Source: Streptomyces albicerus (lineage in GTDB: Bacteria > Actinomycetota > Actinomycetes > Streptomycetales > Streptomycetaceae). From it: 50,962 nt of DNA. The translations under genes and the position numbers were made by a program. The stretch spans positions 1 to 50,962 of the forward strand of contig NZ_VWMY01000070.1 of assembly GCF_008905045.1 (NCBI RefSeq), written 5' to 3'. Of the stretch, positions 1 to 7,248 are shown one piece after another. The stretch's first letter is position 1. Every line of letters begins with the position of its first letter. A model generated the notes under the pieces. The model saw nothing but the letters and a program-made list of their open reading frames with translations. It was not told the origin of the DNA and did no database searches.

Positions 1-182
1 AAGCACCGCACCCTCTACCAACCCGGGCACCAACAAACAGCCTGACCAAGCCCACAGACCTTGACCAAACAGATAGAAGCACCCCCCCCACTACAGCATC
101 TACATGACTGTAGAAGCTAGGCCGCCCGGACAGGTTCTTCCGTGCCGCACCGACGGCATCGACACAAGCAGAGACGGCAGAC

Positions 183-449
183 ATGAGCGTTATCGCATGG
201 CTGGTTCTGGGGCTGCTCGCCGGGGCCATGGCCAAGGTCGTCCTGCCCGGGCACGATCCGGGCGGACTCATGGGTACGACGGTCATCGGCATCGCGGGGG
301 CCTTCCTGGGCGGCTGACTCTCAGCGAGGTTCCTCGACCGGCCGGTGCAGCGGGAGTTCTTCGACGCCGCCACCTGGGGCTCGGCCATCGCGGGCGCGCT
401 GATCCTGCTGATCGGCTACCGCATCATCTTCGGCAACTCCCGCGACTGA
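183..449 (+). pseudogene. GlsB/YeaQ/YmgE-family stress membrane protein, interrupted by an in-frame TGA
   Basis: Small hydrophobic protein of the GlsB/YeaQ (transglycosylase-associated) family, normally about 85-90 residues with three membrane segments. From the ATG the frame reads a hydrophobic helix, the family motif PGHDPGG and a second helix ending AFLGG. It then meets TGA at 315-317, where the family usually has Trp (GGW). The same frame continues without a shift through a third helix (AIAGALILLIGYRII) to a normal stop at 447-449, giving 88 codons in all. The change is a single base (TGG to TGA), so this is a very recent nonsense mutation, a base error, or a readthrough site. It sits 150 bp upstream of terD in a stress-gene group. 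The ribosome site is weak. Confidence 0.75.
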
Positions 450-600
450 CCGGCCACTTCACTGCACCCACCGTTTCTCGGCCATACGCGACACGGCCGG
501 CCCCGAGGATCACGCAAACCCTTGCTCGTTTTCTACAGTGTTGTAGTTTTAACTCCCGGGCCTGCCGGGCCTGACCTGACGCATCGAGAAGGAGTACGCA

Positions 601-1176
601 GTGGGAGTTTCCCTGGCCAAGGGTGGCAATGTCTCGCTCAGCAAGGAGGCACCGGGCCTGACCGCCGTCCTGGTCGGCCTGGGCTGGGACGTACGCACCA
701 CCACCGGCACCGACTACGACCTCGACGCATCCGCCCTGCTCCTCGACGCCTCGGGCAAGGTGCTGTCCGACCAGCACTTCATCTTCTACAACAACCTCAC
801 CAGCCCCGATGGTTCGGTCGAGCACACCGGCGACAACCTCACCGGTGAGGGCGAGGGCGACGATGAGGTGGTCAAGGTGAACCTCGCGGGCGTGCCCGCC
901 GAGATCGACCGGATCGTCTTCCCGGTCTCCATCCACGACGCCGAGAGCCGCGGCCAGAGCTTCGGCCAAGTCCGGGGCGCCTTCATCCGCGTCGTCAACC
1001 AGGCCGGCGGCGCCGAGATCGCCCGCTATGACCTCTCCGAGGACGCCGCCACCGAGACCGCCATGGTCTTCGGCGAGCTCTACCGCAACGGCGCCGAGTG
1101 GAAGTTCCGCGCCGTGGGCCAGGGCTATGCCTCCGGGCTGACCGGGATCGCCTCCGACTTCGGCGTCGGCGTCTGA
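601..1176 (+). CDS. terD: TerD-family tellurium resistance / stress protein
   Basis: 191-residue TerD-domain protein, the usual length. TerD proteins are cytoplasmic calcium-binding proteins linked to tellurite and general stress tolerance. Visible hallmarks are the N-terminal VSLAKGGNVSLSK, the acidic DLDASALLLD strand, FYNNLTSPDGSVEHTGDNLTG, and the C-terminal GELYRNGAEWKFRAVGQGY. The GTG start at 601 follows a GAGAAGGAG ribosome site with good spacing. A strong hairpin (1185-1217) follows the stop, so it is probably a single-gene transcript. A second TerD gene lies at 2041. No other ter or tel genes are present in the window, as is common for the scattered TerD paralogues of Streptomyces. 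Confidence 0.96.
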   Translation: MGVSLAKGGNVSLSKEAPGLTAVLVGLGWDVRTTTGTDYDLDASALLLDASGKVLSDQHFIFYNNLTSPDGSVEHTGDNLTGEGEGDDEVVKVNLAGVPAEIDRIVFPVSIHDAESRGQSFGQVRGAFIRVVNQAGGAEIARYDLSEDAATETAMVFGELYRNGAEWKFRAVGQGYASGLTGIASDFGVGV

Positions 1177-1184
1177 CACAGGCA

Positions 1185-1217
1185 GCCCGCCCCCGGGCCT
1201 GATCCCCGGGGGCGGGC
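1185..1217 (+). terminator. strong hairpin terminator after terD
   Basis: Perfect 13-bp inverted repeat (arms 1185-1197 and 1205-1217, 7-nt loop) of almost pure G+C starting 9 bp after the terD stop. There is no clear T-tract, as is usual for Streptomyces terminators. Confidence 0.8.
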
Positions 1218-1269
1218 CCGGAAACACCCTCGTCCAGGCCGATGCACCTCCCAGCCGTCAGGAGACCAC

Positions 1270-1938
1270 GTGGCCGACCCCTCTGGCCTCCGTCCCGAGG
1301 ACCGGGCGGACTTCGAAGCCGTACTGCACCTGGCGCTGGCCACCCCGGACATCCTGGGCGCCCTGCGCGCCGACCCGAGCGGCCTGGCCGCCACGCGCCT
1401 GCGCAGCCGGGCACTCGCCGACGCCGACGAGATCACGGCGGCGGCCTGCGGCGAATACCGCACGTATCTCACATGTTCCGCCTCGAACGCGTCCGCCGAG
1501 GAGACCACACCGCACCGACCCGCCGGCTCCGGCCCGGTGGCCGCCCTTGCGGTGCTCACGCTGCCGGTGGCCGCCTCGTCCGCCGCTGTCCTGCTCGTCC
1601 TCGGCTACCTGCTCCAGCTGACCGGCGTTCGGGGCACACTGCCCGGCTCGCTCATAGCCGTCGGCTGGATCCTCGCGCTCGTCGCGGCCTTGAGCGCTCT
1701 CATCGCCCTTGCCACGCTGCCGGGCACGGCGATACGCGGGCGCGGTGGCTCCGTGACCCCCGCGCGGCTGGAGCAGGCACGGCTGGACTGGCAGCAGGCC
1801 CTGCTGAAGCGCGGCATGCTGCCCCACCTGCGCCGGGCAATCAGCGAGGATCCATCCCTTCACCCCGATCCGCCCACGACACCGTCCCCCGCCACCCCCA
1901 CCACCGACTCCAAGAGCAGCCCCCCGCTCACCGGCTAG
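1270..1938 (+). CDS. two-helix membrane protein, function unknown
   Basis: 222-residue protein starting at GTG 1270 (MADPSGLRPEDRADFEAVL). The N-terminal 75 residues are soluble and helical. Two hydrophobic segments follow: roughly residues 86-117 (VAALAVLTLPVAASSAAVLL and on) and 127-155 (SLIAVGWILALVAALSALIA and on). A basic, then Pro/Thr/Ser-rich tail of about 60 residues ends the protein. The arrangement suggests a membrane-anchored protein with cytoplasmic ends. It lies between two TerD genes and may belong to the same stress response, but position is the only support. Codon use is typical of the host. I recognise no domain. Confidence 0.75.
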   Translation: MADPSGLRPEDRADFEAVLHLALATPDILGALRADPSGLAATRLRSRALADADEITAAACGEYRTYLTCSASNASAEETTPHRPAGSGPVAALAVLTLPVAASSAAVLLVLGYLLQLTGVRGTLPGSLIAVGWILALVAALSALIALATLPGTAIRGRGGSVTPARLEQARLDWQQALLKRGMLPHLRRAISEDPSLHPDPPTTPSPATPTTDSKSSPPLTG

Positions 1939-2040
1939 CAGCCGTGCCGGTCCGGACGGGCGAGCGAGCGGGCGGGCGGGCGAGCAGACGGTCCCGGACA
2001 GTTCCCTCAACAGCACCAAACCCGAAGGAGAAGCACCCTC

Positions 2041-2625
2041 ATGTCGGTCAACATGACCAAGGGCCAGCAGATCAGCCTGAACAAGGCCGACGGCAGCGCC
2101 CTGACCTCCGTCCGGATGGGCCTGGGCTGGCAAGCCGCACCCCGCAAAGGCTTCCTCGCCAAGCTCACCGGAGGCGGGGAAATCGACCTGGACGCCTCGG
2201 CCGTACTCTTCGCCGCAGGGCAGCAGGTCGACGTTGTCTTCTTCCAGCACCTGGTCAGCGATGACGGCTCCGTCCGGCACACCGGCGACAACCTCACCGG
2301 CGGAGCCGGCGCCGGAGGCGACGACGAATCCATCCTCGTCGACCTGGCCCGCGTCCCCGCCCAGGTCGACCAGATCGTCTTCACGGTCAACTCCTTCACC
2401 GGCCAGACCTTCACCGAAGTACAGAACGCCTTCTGCCGCCTGGTCGACGAGACCACCGGAGCCGAACTGGCCCGGTACACCCTCACCGGAGGCGGCAAGC
2501 ACACCGCCCAGATCATGGCCAAGGTCCACCGCACCGGCGGCAGCTGGCAGATGAAGGCCATCGGCGAACCCGCCACCGGCCGCACCTTCCAGGACCTGCT
2601 GCCGTCCATCGCACCCCACCTGTAG
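2041..2625 (+). CDS. TerD-family protein (second paralogue)
   Basis: 194-residue TerD-domain protein, clearly paralogous to the gene at 601 but divergent. It has MTKGQQISLNKADGSAL, EIDLDASAVLF, VSDDGSVRHTGDNLTGG, an acidic GGDDESILVDLARVP stretch, and a C-terminal KVHRTGGSWQMKAIG. A short insertion (PRKGFLAKLTGGG) after the first strand is typical of the TerZ/TerD subgroup. The ATG start at 2041 has a strong AAGGAGAA ribosome site. tatA follows after about 75 bp. The role is inferred from the family: calcium-dependent stress or tellurite tolerance, cytoplasmic or membrane-associated. Confidence 0.95.
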   Translation: MSVNMTKGQQISLNKADGSALTSVRMGLGWQAAPRKGFLAKLTGGGEIDLDASAVLFAAGQQVDVVFFQHLVSDDGSVRHTGDNLTGGAGAGGDDESILVDLARVPAQVDQIVFTVNSFTGQTFTEVQNAFCRLVDETTGAELARYTLTGGGKHTAQIMAKVHRTGGSWQMKAIGEPATGRTFQDLLPSIAPHL

Positions 2626-2700
2626 ACCAGGAACGCCCCGACCGCCTCCCCGATGCGCCCGGCGGTACCCGGACCCGACCCCACAGCAGACAGGACCCGC

Positions 2701-2979
2701 ATGTTCGGACTCAGCGAGCTCGCGATCATCCTTATCGTCGTCATAGCCGTCCTCGCCGCCAAGAAACTCCCCGACCTCGCCCGCTCGGCGGGCAAGTCGG
2801 CGCGCATCCTCAAGGCGGAGGCCAGGGCGATCAAGGAGGAGGAGCAGGGTACGGCCCGGGAGCAGACGGCCCCTCGCGTGATCCCGGGCGAGACCAGCAC
2901 ACCCGGCACACCGCCCACCGATGCGCCCCAGTCCACCCCGCGACCGGGCGGCGAAGCGCCTCCGCGCGCCCAGAGCTGA
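2701..2979 (+). CDS. tatA: TatA/E-family twin-arginine translocase subunit
   Basis: 92-residue TatA-like protein: short N-terminal MFGLSELAII, one membrane helix (IILIVVIAVLAAKKLPDLAR) containing the conserved LP hinge, an amphipathic helix (SAGKSARILKAEARAIKEEE) and a disordered Pro/Thr-rich tail. TatA oligomers form the pore that exports folded proteins with RR signals. The ATG at 2701 is preferred over an upstream ATG at 2653 because TatA proteins begin just before the helix. It is unlikely to be the housekeeping copy, since no tatC is nearby. Two Tat-type signals occur downstream in the window (the CMD protein at 4039 and paoA at 6606), which is suggestive only. Confidence 0.92.
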   Translation: MFGLSELAIILIVVIAVLAAKKLPDLARSAGKSARILKAEARAIKEEEQGTAREQTAPRVIPGETSTPGTPPTDAPQSTPRPGGEAPPRAQS

Positions 2980-2991
2980 CGCACGCGGTGT

Positions 2992-3478
2992 TCACACGCC
3001 CATAGCGCGCAGCAGCATCGGCAAGGAATGGTGCAACTCCCGCTCCCCGTAGGCCGGATGGTGGGTGCCGGAGTGGAAATGACTGGTCACCGGGGCGCCG
3101 AGCCGCCGCAGCCGGGCATCCAGGGAGCGGGTCAGGTCGTGGATGACGGCTTCCGCCGGGTCGTACCCACTGCCCGGCGGATCGAGCGGTCCCGGATTGC
3201 CGTCCCCGGTTGAGAGGTAGACGTGAGTGCAGCGCAGGCGCTCGGCCAAGTGGTGCGGGTCGTGCGCCTGCCAGATGGCCCGCTGGGCGTCGCGGTCGCC
3301 CCACAGGGCGTCCAGGTCGCCTCCGTACGCCTCCTCCATCTGCGGCCATACCTCGCGCATCCGCGGGTGGAGGAGGTGGACGGGTCCGCTGAAGCTCGCG
3401 GCGGCGCAGAACAGGTCCGGCCCGACCGTGAAGCGGCGGGCCCAGCGGGGGCCACGTGCGGTTCGAGGCCGCCGAGTC
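2992..3478 (-). pseudogene. C-terminal half of a decayed esterase (Antigen 85 / PF00756-like)
   Basis: On the minus strand an open frame encodes CAAASFSGPVHLLHP, then a region with LYGD-equivalent DALWGDRD, a YLSTGDGN strand and the late catalytic-His region (TSHFHSGTHHPAYGERELHH), ending at 2992. This is the C-terminal half of an alpha/beta-hydrolase esterase. The nucleophile elbow (GLSMGG) and everything before it are missing, and a TGA lies directly upstream of the open segment (about 3479). The only good start inside is an ATG at 3360. The matching N-terminal half lies on the same strand at about 5010-5300, with the MerR-CMD pair between them. The halves therefore appear to be one gene split by that cassette and then eroded. 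Confidence 0.75.
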
Positions 3479-3621
3479 GTTCACGGATGACGCCGCCGCA
3501 GCGCGCGCGAAGAGCTCATGCGGGTCTCCCGGGAATCCGCCTCAGCCCGGCGAGACGGCGGGAGGCGCAGTGGCACCCAGAATCCGCCCACCGACCACGC
3601 GTCCCTGCCCCGGCCCTTGCG

Positions 3622-3637
3622 TTGAAGCGCGCTTCAA
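3622..3637. promoter_or_regulatory. 16-bp perfect palindrome upstream of merR-CMD
   Basis: TTGAAGCGCGCTTCAA is a perfect palindrome ending 16 bp before the GTG of the MerR gene. Its first half (TTGAAG) can double as a -35 box, with a weak -10 (TACGGT, 3642-3647) close by. MerR-family activators bind palindromes within the promoter, so this is the likely autoregulatory operator. The proximity implies a leaderless or near-leaderless transcript. Confidence 0.6.
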
Positions 3638-3653
3638 CTCGTACGGTCGTGGT

Positions 3654-4076
3654 GTGGCGACCGAGCGGATCGACAGGACTCTGACCATTGCCGAGACGTC
3701 CGAGCTGATCGGATTGAACCCCTCGACGCTCCGCTACTACGAACGCGTCGGCCTGATCGACGGCGTGCAGCGCGGGCCGGACGGCCGGCGCCGTTACCGG
3801 GCGTCGGATCTGGCCTGGATGGAATTTCTGGTGCGGCTGCGCACGACCGGGATGTCCATCCAGGGGATGTTGGAGTTTGCGGAGCTGCGCCGGAGCGGGG
3901 ACGCCACCGTGCGGGAGCGGCTGGAGCTGTTGCGGAGCCACCAGGCACAGGTCAGGAGGGAGCACGAGGCCGTGATGCGCAGCCTCGATGCCATCGACAA
4001 CAAGATCGAGCACTACGAGCGGCTGGTGGAGGAACGGGATGAGGGACGGAACGGGGACAGCGGACGAGAGGCGTGA
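3654..4076 (+). CDS. MerR-family transcriptional regulator
   Basis: 140-residue MerR protein: helix-turn-helix TIAETSELIGLNPSTLRYYE (residues about 11-30), wing RGPDGRRRYRASDLAWMEFL, and a dimerisation coiled coil (about residues 75-125) ending KIEHYERLVEERDEG. The second-helix TGMSIQGMLEF is typical of the group that senses organic electrophiles or drugs rather than metals; there is no C-terminal Cys cluster. The frame is open upstream to 3456, but GTG 3654 begins immediately before the conserved domain and after the palindrome at 3622-3637. It overlaps the CMD gene start (4039) by 38 bp, so the two are translated together and the CMD gene is the probable target. Confidence 0.9.
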   Translation: MATERIDRTLTIAETSELIGLNPSTLRYYERVGLIDGVQRGPDGRRRYRASDLAWMEFLVRLRTTGMSIQGMLEFAELRRSGDATVRERLELLRSHQAQVRREHEAVMRSLDAIDNKIEHYERLVEERDEGRNGDSGREA

Positions 4077-4992
4077 CGGACAGCGGGCGGGAGCGGAAGG
4101 CAGCGACAGGCGGGCCCTGCTGCGGTACGGAGTGGTGGGAGGGGCCAGTGCGGTGGCGGCCTCGCTGACGGGGACGGGCGTGGCGGTGGCCGGCAGCGCG
4201 GATGATGGGGTGTCCAAGCGCTATGCACGGGGTGTCGCCCGGATGAAGGAGATCGCCGGGGAGGACGCCCTCGCCACGGTGGAGGCGCTGGAGGACATCG
4301 CCCCCGATCTGGGGCGCTTCGTGGTCGAGTTCGGCTACGGGGATGTGCACGCACGGCCCGGACTCGACGTGCGACAGCGGCAGTTGGTGACCATCGGCGC
4401 GCTGACCGCCGCCGGGGACACCGCACCGCAGCTGCGGTTCCACATCGGCGCGGCACTGCATGTCGGACTGGACGCGGCGCGGGTGGTGGAGGCGCTGATC
4501 CACCTGGTGCCCTTCGCAGGGTTGCCGCGGACGCTCAACGCGGTGGCCGCCGCACGCACCGTGTTCGAGGAGCGGGGAGTGCGGGTGGAGCCGATCGAGG
4601 TGGAGCCCGGCGGAGACCGTTATGCGCGGGGCGAGGACAAACTGCGGGAGGTCGACGGCGAGCACGGCATCGAGGTGGTCGAGTCCCTGAATGACGTGGC
4701 ACCGGATCTCGGCCGGTACATCGTCGAGTTCTCCTTCGGGGACGTGTACGCACGACCGGGGCTGGACATGCGGCAGCGGCAGCTCGTCACCCTGGGCGGG
4801 CTGATTGCCTTCGGTGACACCGCACCCCAGCAGAAGGTGCACTTCAACGCCGCGCTCAGGGTGGGACTCTCACCGCGGCAGGTGATCGAGACGGTCATCC
4901 AGACCGTCCCGTACGCGGGGTTTCCCCGAGCGCTCAACGCCGTCGGCGTCGTGCGCGAGGTCTTCGAGGAGCGGGGCATCCGCGCCACCTGA
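4039..4992 (+). CDS. carboxymuconolactone decarboxylase family protein, two CMD domains, Tat-type signal
   Basis: About 317 residues from ATG 4039. The N-terminus has a twin-arginine motif (DRRALLRYG) and a hydrophobic stretch (GGASAVAASLTGTGVAVAGS), as in Tat-exported proteins. Two homologous CMD domains follow: RYARGVARMKEIAGED to VFEERGVRVEP, and RYARGEDKLREVDGEH to VFEERGIRAT. Each contains the PDLGR(F/Y)(V/I)VEF and RQRQLVT(I/L)G signatures. Neither domain has a CxxC, so it is not an AhpD-type peroxidase. Fusion of two CMD domains is known, but export of one is unusual. Translation is coupled to the MerR regulator. The substrate is unknown; CMD folds bind cyclic lactones or small electrophiles. 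Confidence 0.88.
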   Translation: MRDGTGTADERRDGQRAGAEGSDRRALLRYGVVGGASAVAASLTGTGVAVAGSADDGVSKRYARGVARMKEIAGEDALATVEALEDIAPDLGRFVVEFGYGDVHARPGLDVRQRQLVTIGALTAAGDTAPQLRFHIGAALHVGLDAARVVEALIHLVPFAGLPRTLNAVAAARTVFEERGVRVEPIEVEPGGDRYARGEDKLREVDGEHGIEVVESLNDVAPDLGRYIVEFSFGDVYARPGLDMRQRQLVTLGGLIAFGDTAPQQKVHFNAALRVGLSPRQVIETVIQTVPYAGFPRALNAVGVVREVFEERGIRAT

Positions 4993-5009
4993 CCGGAACA
5001 AGCCCGCGC

Positions 5010-5300
5010 CGTCCTGCGCCACGGACCCCGACATGCATCAGCCGATGACGGCCGACGCCATAGCCGTCCTCGAGCAGCCTGCGCAGTTCGTCCAGGTGGA
5101 AGGTCTCCCATGCCGGAGGGCCACCCGGCGGCGTGGTTCCACCAGTTGGTGTGCAAGCCGATCGGCTGGTCCGGAAACCCGGCGTCCGGCATGACTACGA
5201 GCACGCCACGCAGCTGCGGCAGTTCCTCGACATCGCTCTCCTGTGTCATGTCGCATGGTTGTCGATCCCACCGTGCATGAGGTACATGACCGGCCAATGT
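5010..5300 (-). pseudogene. N-terminal half of the same decayed esterase, frameshifted
   Basis: Three consecutive reading frames on the minus strand rebuild an esterase N-terminus: PVMYLMHGGIDNHA, then ESDVEELPQLRGVLVVMPDAG with LHTNWWN, then GGPPAWETFHLDELRRLLED GYGVGRH. Frame changes occur near 5255 and 5110. This is the region that normally precedes the GLSMGG nucleophile, which is absent. Order and strand fit the C-terminal half at 2992-3478. The extreme N-terminus (before PVMYLMHG) is not recognisable either. Confidence 0.7.
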
Positions 5301-5469
5301 GGCGGTTGCCGGTTGTTGCCGGCCCTCGACTCCGGTCATGCCGTCGGCGAACCCGCGCGGGTTCCGCGAATCTGCCACCCCTTTACGCTCCGTGGTGACG
5401 CACTGGGCTGATCTGGCGGGAATCGGGCGACACAGTGGACAGCGAGACTTCCCCACCGGTGGATCGGGC

Positions 5470-6366
5470 TTACAGACCACGCCCGGTGAGGTGGGCGTGG
5501 GCGGACTCGCGGAAGGCCGCCACGAGGCGGTTGTGGTCGTCGGTGCGGGTGGCGAGGACGACGTGGCTCGGCTCGACGCCGTGCAGTGGGACGGTGGTGA
5601 GGTCCGGGCGGATGAGGTCGGCCCGCAGGCCGGACGAGACGATCGCGGCGGCCTGCCCGGCGGCGATGAGTTCGAACTTGTCCTCGACGGCTTCGACGAG
5701 GGGACCGTCGGGTGCCGGGCTTCCGTCAGGCCGGGGGTCGATGCGCCAAAAGGCGTTCCAGACCGGGTCGGGAAGCCGGGGCAGGGGTTCGTCGGCGATG
5801 TCGTCGAGGGTGATGGACTCCTTGCCCGCCAGGCGGTGGTCGCGGGGGACGAGCAGGACCCGGGGCTCGTCGTACAGGTCGGTCACGTGCAACTGGCCGG
5901 TGGGGAAGGGCAGTCGGGCCACCACCGCGTCCACCCGGTGTTCGAGCAGGGCCGCGCGCGGTTCGTTCCAGGCCACGTGCAGGGTGTGGGCGTCGGCGTC
6001 CGGGTGCTGGTTGCGCAGTTCGCGCACGGCCGGGGTGACGGTGAGTCCGGTGGTGTACCCGATGGTGATGCGGTGTGGCTCGGCGGCGGCGCGGGTGTAC
6101 GCCGCGGCCTGGGCGGCTGAGCGCAGCAGGGCCTTGGCGCGGGGCAGGAAGACCTCTCCGGCTTCGGTGAGTCGGGTGCCTCGGGGGGTGCGTTCCAGGA
6201 GGCTGGCACCCAATTGCTGTTCTAGTCGGCGGACTTGACGGCTCAGGGACGGCTGGGTGATGTGGAGGGCCGCAGCGGCGCGGCCGAAGTGCCGGTGTTC
6301 GGCGACGGCCGTGAAGTATCGGACCAGGCGCAGGTCGAGGTCCGGTGCGGAACCTAAGTCGGGCAT
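5470..6366 (-). CDS. LysR-family transcriptional regulator
   Basis: 298-residue LysR regulator starting at ATG 6366. The winged HTH spans about residues 9-68 (LVRYFTAVAEHRHFGRAAAA, LHITQPSLSRQVRRLEQQLG, LLERTPRGTRLTEAGEVFL), followed by a linker helix and a periplasmic-binding-like effector domain. Length is normal. It diverges from the paoABCD-like operon, the classic LysR arrangement. A 9-bp inverted repeat between them (6397-6427) is a candidate binding site. It probably controls the aldehyde oxidase genes in response to an aromatic or aldehyde effector; that is inference from position. Confidence 0.94.
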   Translation of the reverse strand: MPDLGSAPDLDLRLVRYFTAVAEHRHFGRAAAALHITQPSLSRQVRRLEQQLGASLLERTPRGTRLTEAGEVFLPRAKALLRSAAQAAAYTRAAAEPHRITIGYTTGLTVTPAVRELRNQHPDADAHTLHVAWNEPRAALLEHRVDAVVARLPFPTGQLHVTDLYDEPRVLLVPRDHRLAGKESITLDDIADEPLPRLPDPVWNAFWRIDPRPDGSPAPDGPLVEAVEDKFELIAAGQAAAIVSSGLRADLIRPDLTTVPLHGVEPSHVVLATRTDDHNRLVAAFRESAHAHLTGRGL

Positions 6367-6396
6367 GCCCCGAGCGTAGTCCGGGACGGCCGGATT

Positions 6397-6427
6397 CCGC
6401 TGCGTCGTTGCCCCCTTTACGCAGCGG
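6397..6427. promoter_or_regulatory. inverted repeat in the LysR / pao intergenic region
   Basis: Perfect 9-bp arms CCGCTGCGT (6397-6405) and ACGCAGCGG (6419-6427) separated by 13 nt, 31 bp upstream of the LysR start. Size and position fit a LysR recognition site. Confidence 0.55.
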
Positions 6428-6605
6428 TGATGCCTGAAGTGCATGGCCATGCGAAACAGGCTTTGGACGTGAGCTGCTTCCCGCTCGGACGATGGGGGCA
6501 CCGCATCAGGCGCCCTCACCACCGCACCGGCATCGAATGCATCTTTCCTGCACACGAGCGCGCCTCCCTCGAATAGCTCTCGAACAGCCGAGGAGTTGGA
6601 GACAC

Positions 6606-7248
6606 ATGCCCGAGAACCCCGAGAACGATGAAGGCTCAGCAGCCGGGCACGACCGTCGCACCGTTCTCAAAGCGGGCGGCATCGGCACCGCCGTGGTCGT
6701 CCTGCCCGGTGGTGCGGAGGCGGGCGCACGGGGACGTCCCGACGCTCAGGCCGCCGCTCAGCCGGCCGCAACGACCGAGATCACGCTCCTTGCACCGGCT
6801 CACGGTCGAGGCCCGGGTCACCCTCCTCGACGCACTGCGTGACCGCCTCGCACTGACGGGGGCGAAGAAGGGCTGCGACCGGGGCGAATGCGGCGCCTGT
6901 ACCGTCCTGGTCGACGGACGGCGCGTCAAGTCATGCATGACGCTCGCCGTGATGGAGGACGGCCGACGGATCACGACGGTCGAGGGCTTGACCCGTGGTG
7001 ACCGACTGCACGCCGTGCAGGAGGCGTTCATCCGGCGCGACGCCTTCCAGTGCGGGTTCTGCACCTCAGGCCAGATCATGTCGGCCGTAGCCTGCATCGA
7101 CGAAGGCCGCACCGGTTCCGACGACGAGATCCGCGAGTGGATAAGCGGCAATCTGTGCCGCTGCGGCTGCTATCCGAACATCGTCGACGCGGTACGCGAC
7201 GGTGCAAGAAACGCCCCGGGGGGCGGCGCGGGGGAGGCCGGACGATGA
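6606..7248 (+). pseudogene. paoA: PaoA-like [2Fe-2S] subunit of periplasmic aldehyde oxidoreductase, frameshifted
   Basis: The ATG at 6606 begins a Tat signal (HDRRTVLKAGGIGTAVVVLP) and reads to TTEITL in one frame. The rest of the protein, from about HRLTVEARVTLLDALRDRL, is in another frame, so an indel lies at about 6785-6795. A few residues of the first beta strand (usually VNG) are also missing there. After the shift all cluster ligands are present: CDRGECGACTVLVDGRRVKSC for the plant-type cluster, and QCGFCTSGQ with NLCRCGCYPNI for the second cluster. In E. coli PaoA hands electrons from the molybdenum site to the FAD subunit. The stop overlaps the next ATG (ATGA). Without the indel it would be a normal 210-residue subunit. 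Confidence 0.85.

Noticed and set aside
2653..2700. Earlier ATG for tatA
   Set aside because: It would add 16 polar residues before the membrane helix, unlike TatA proteins.
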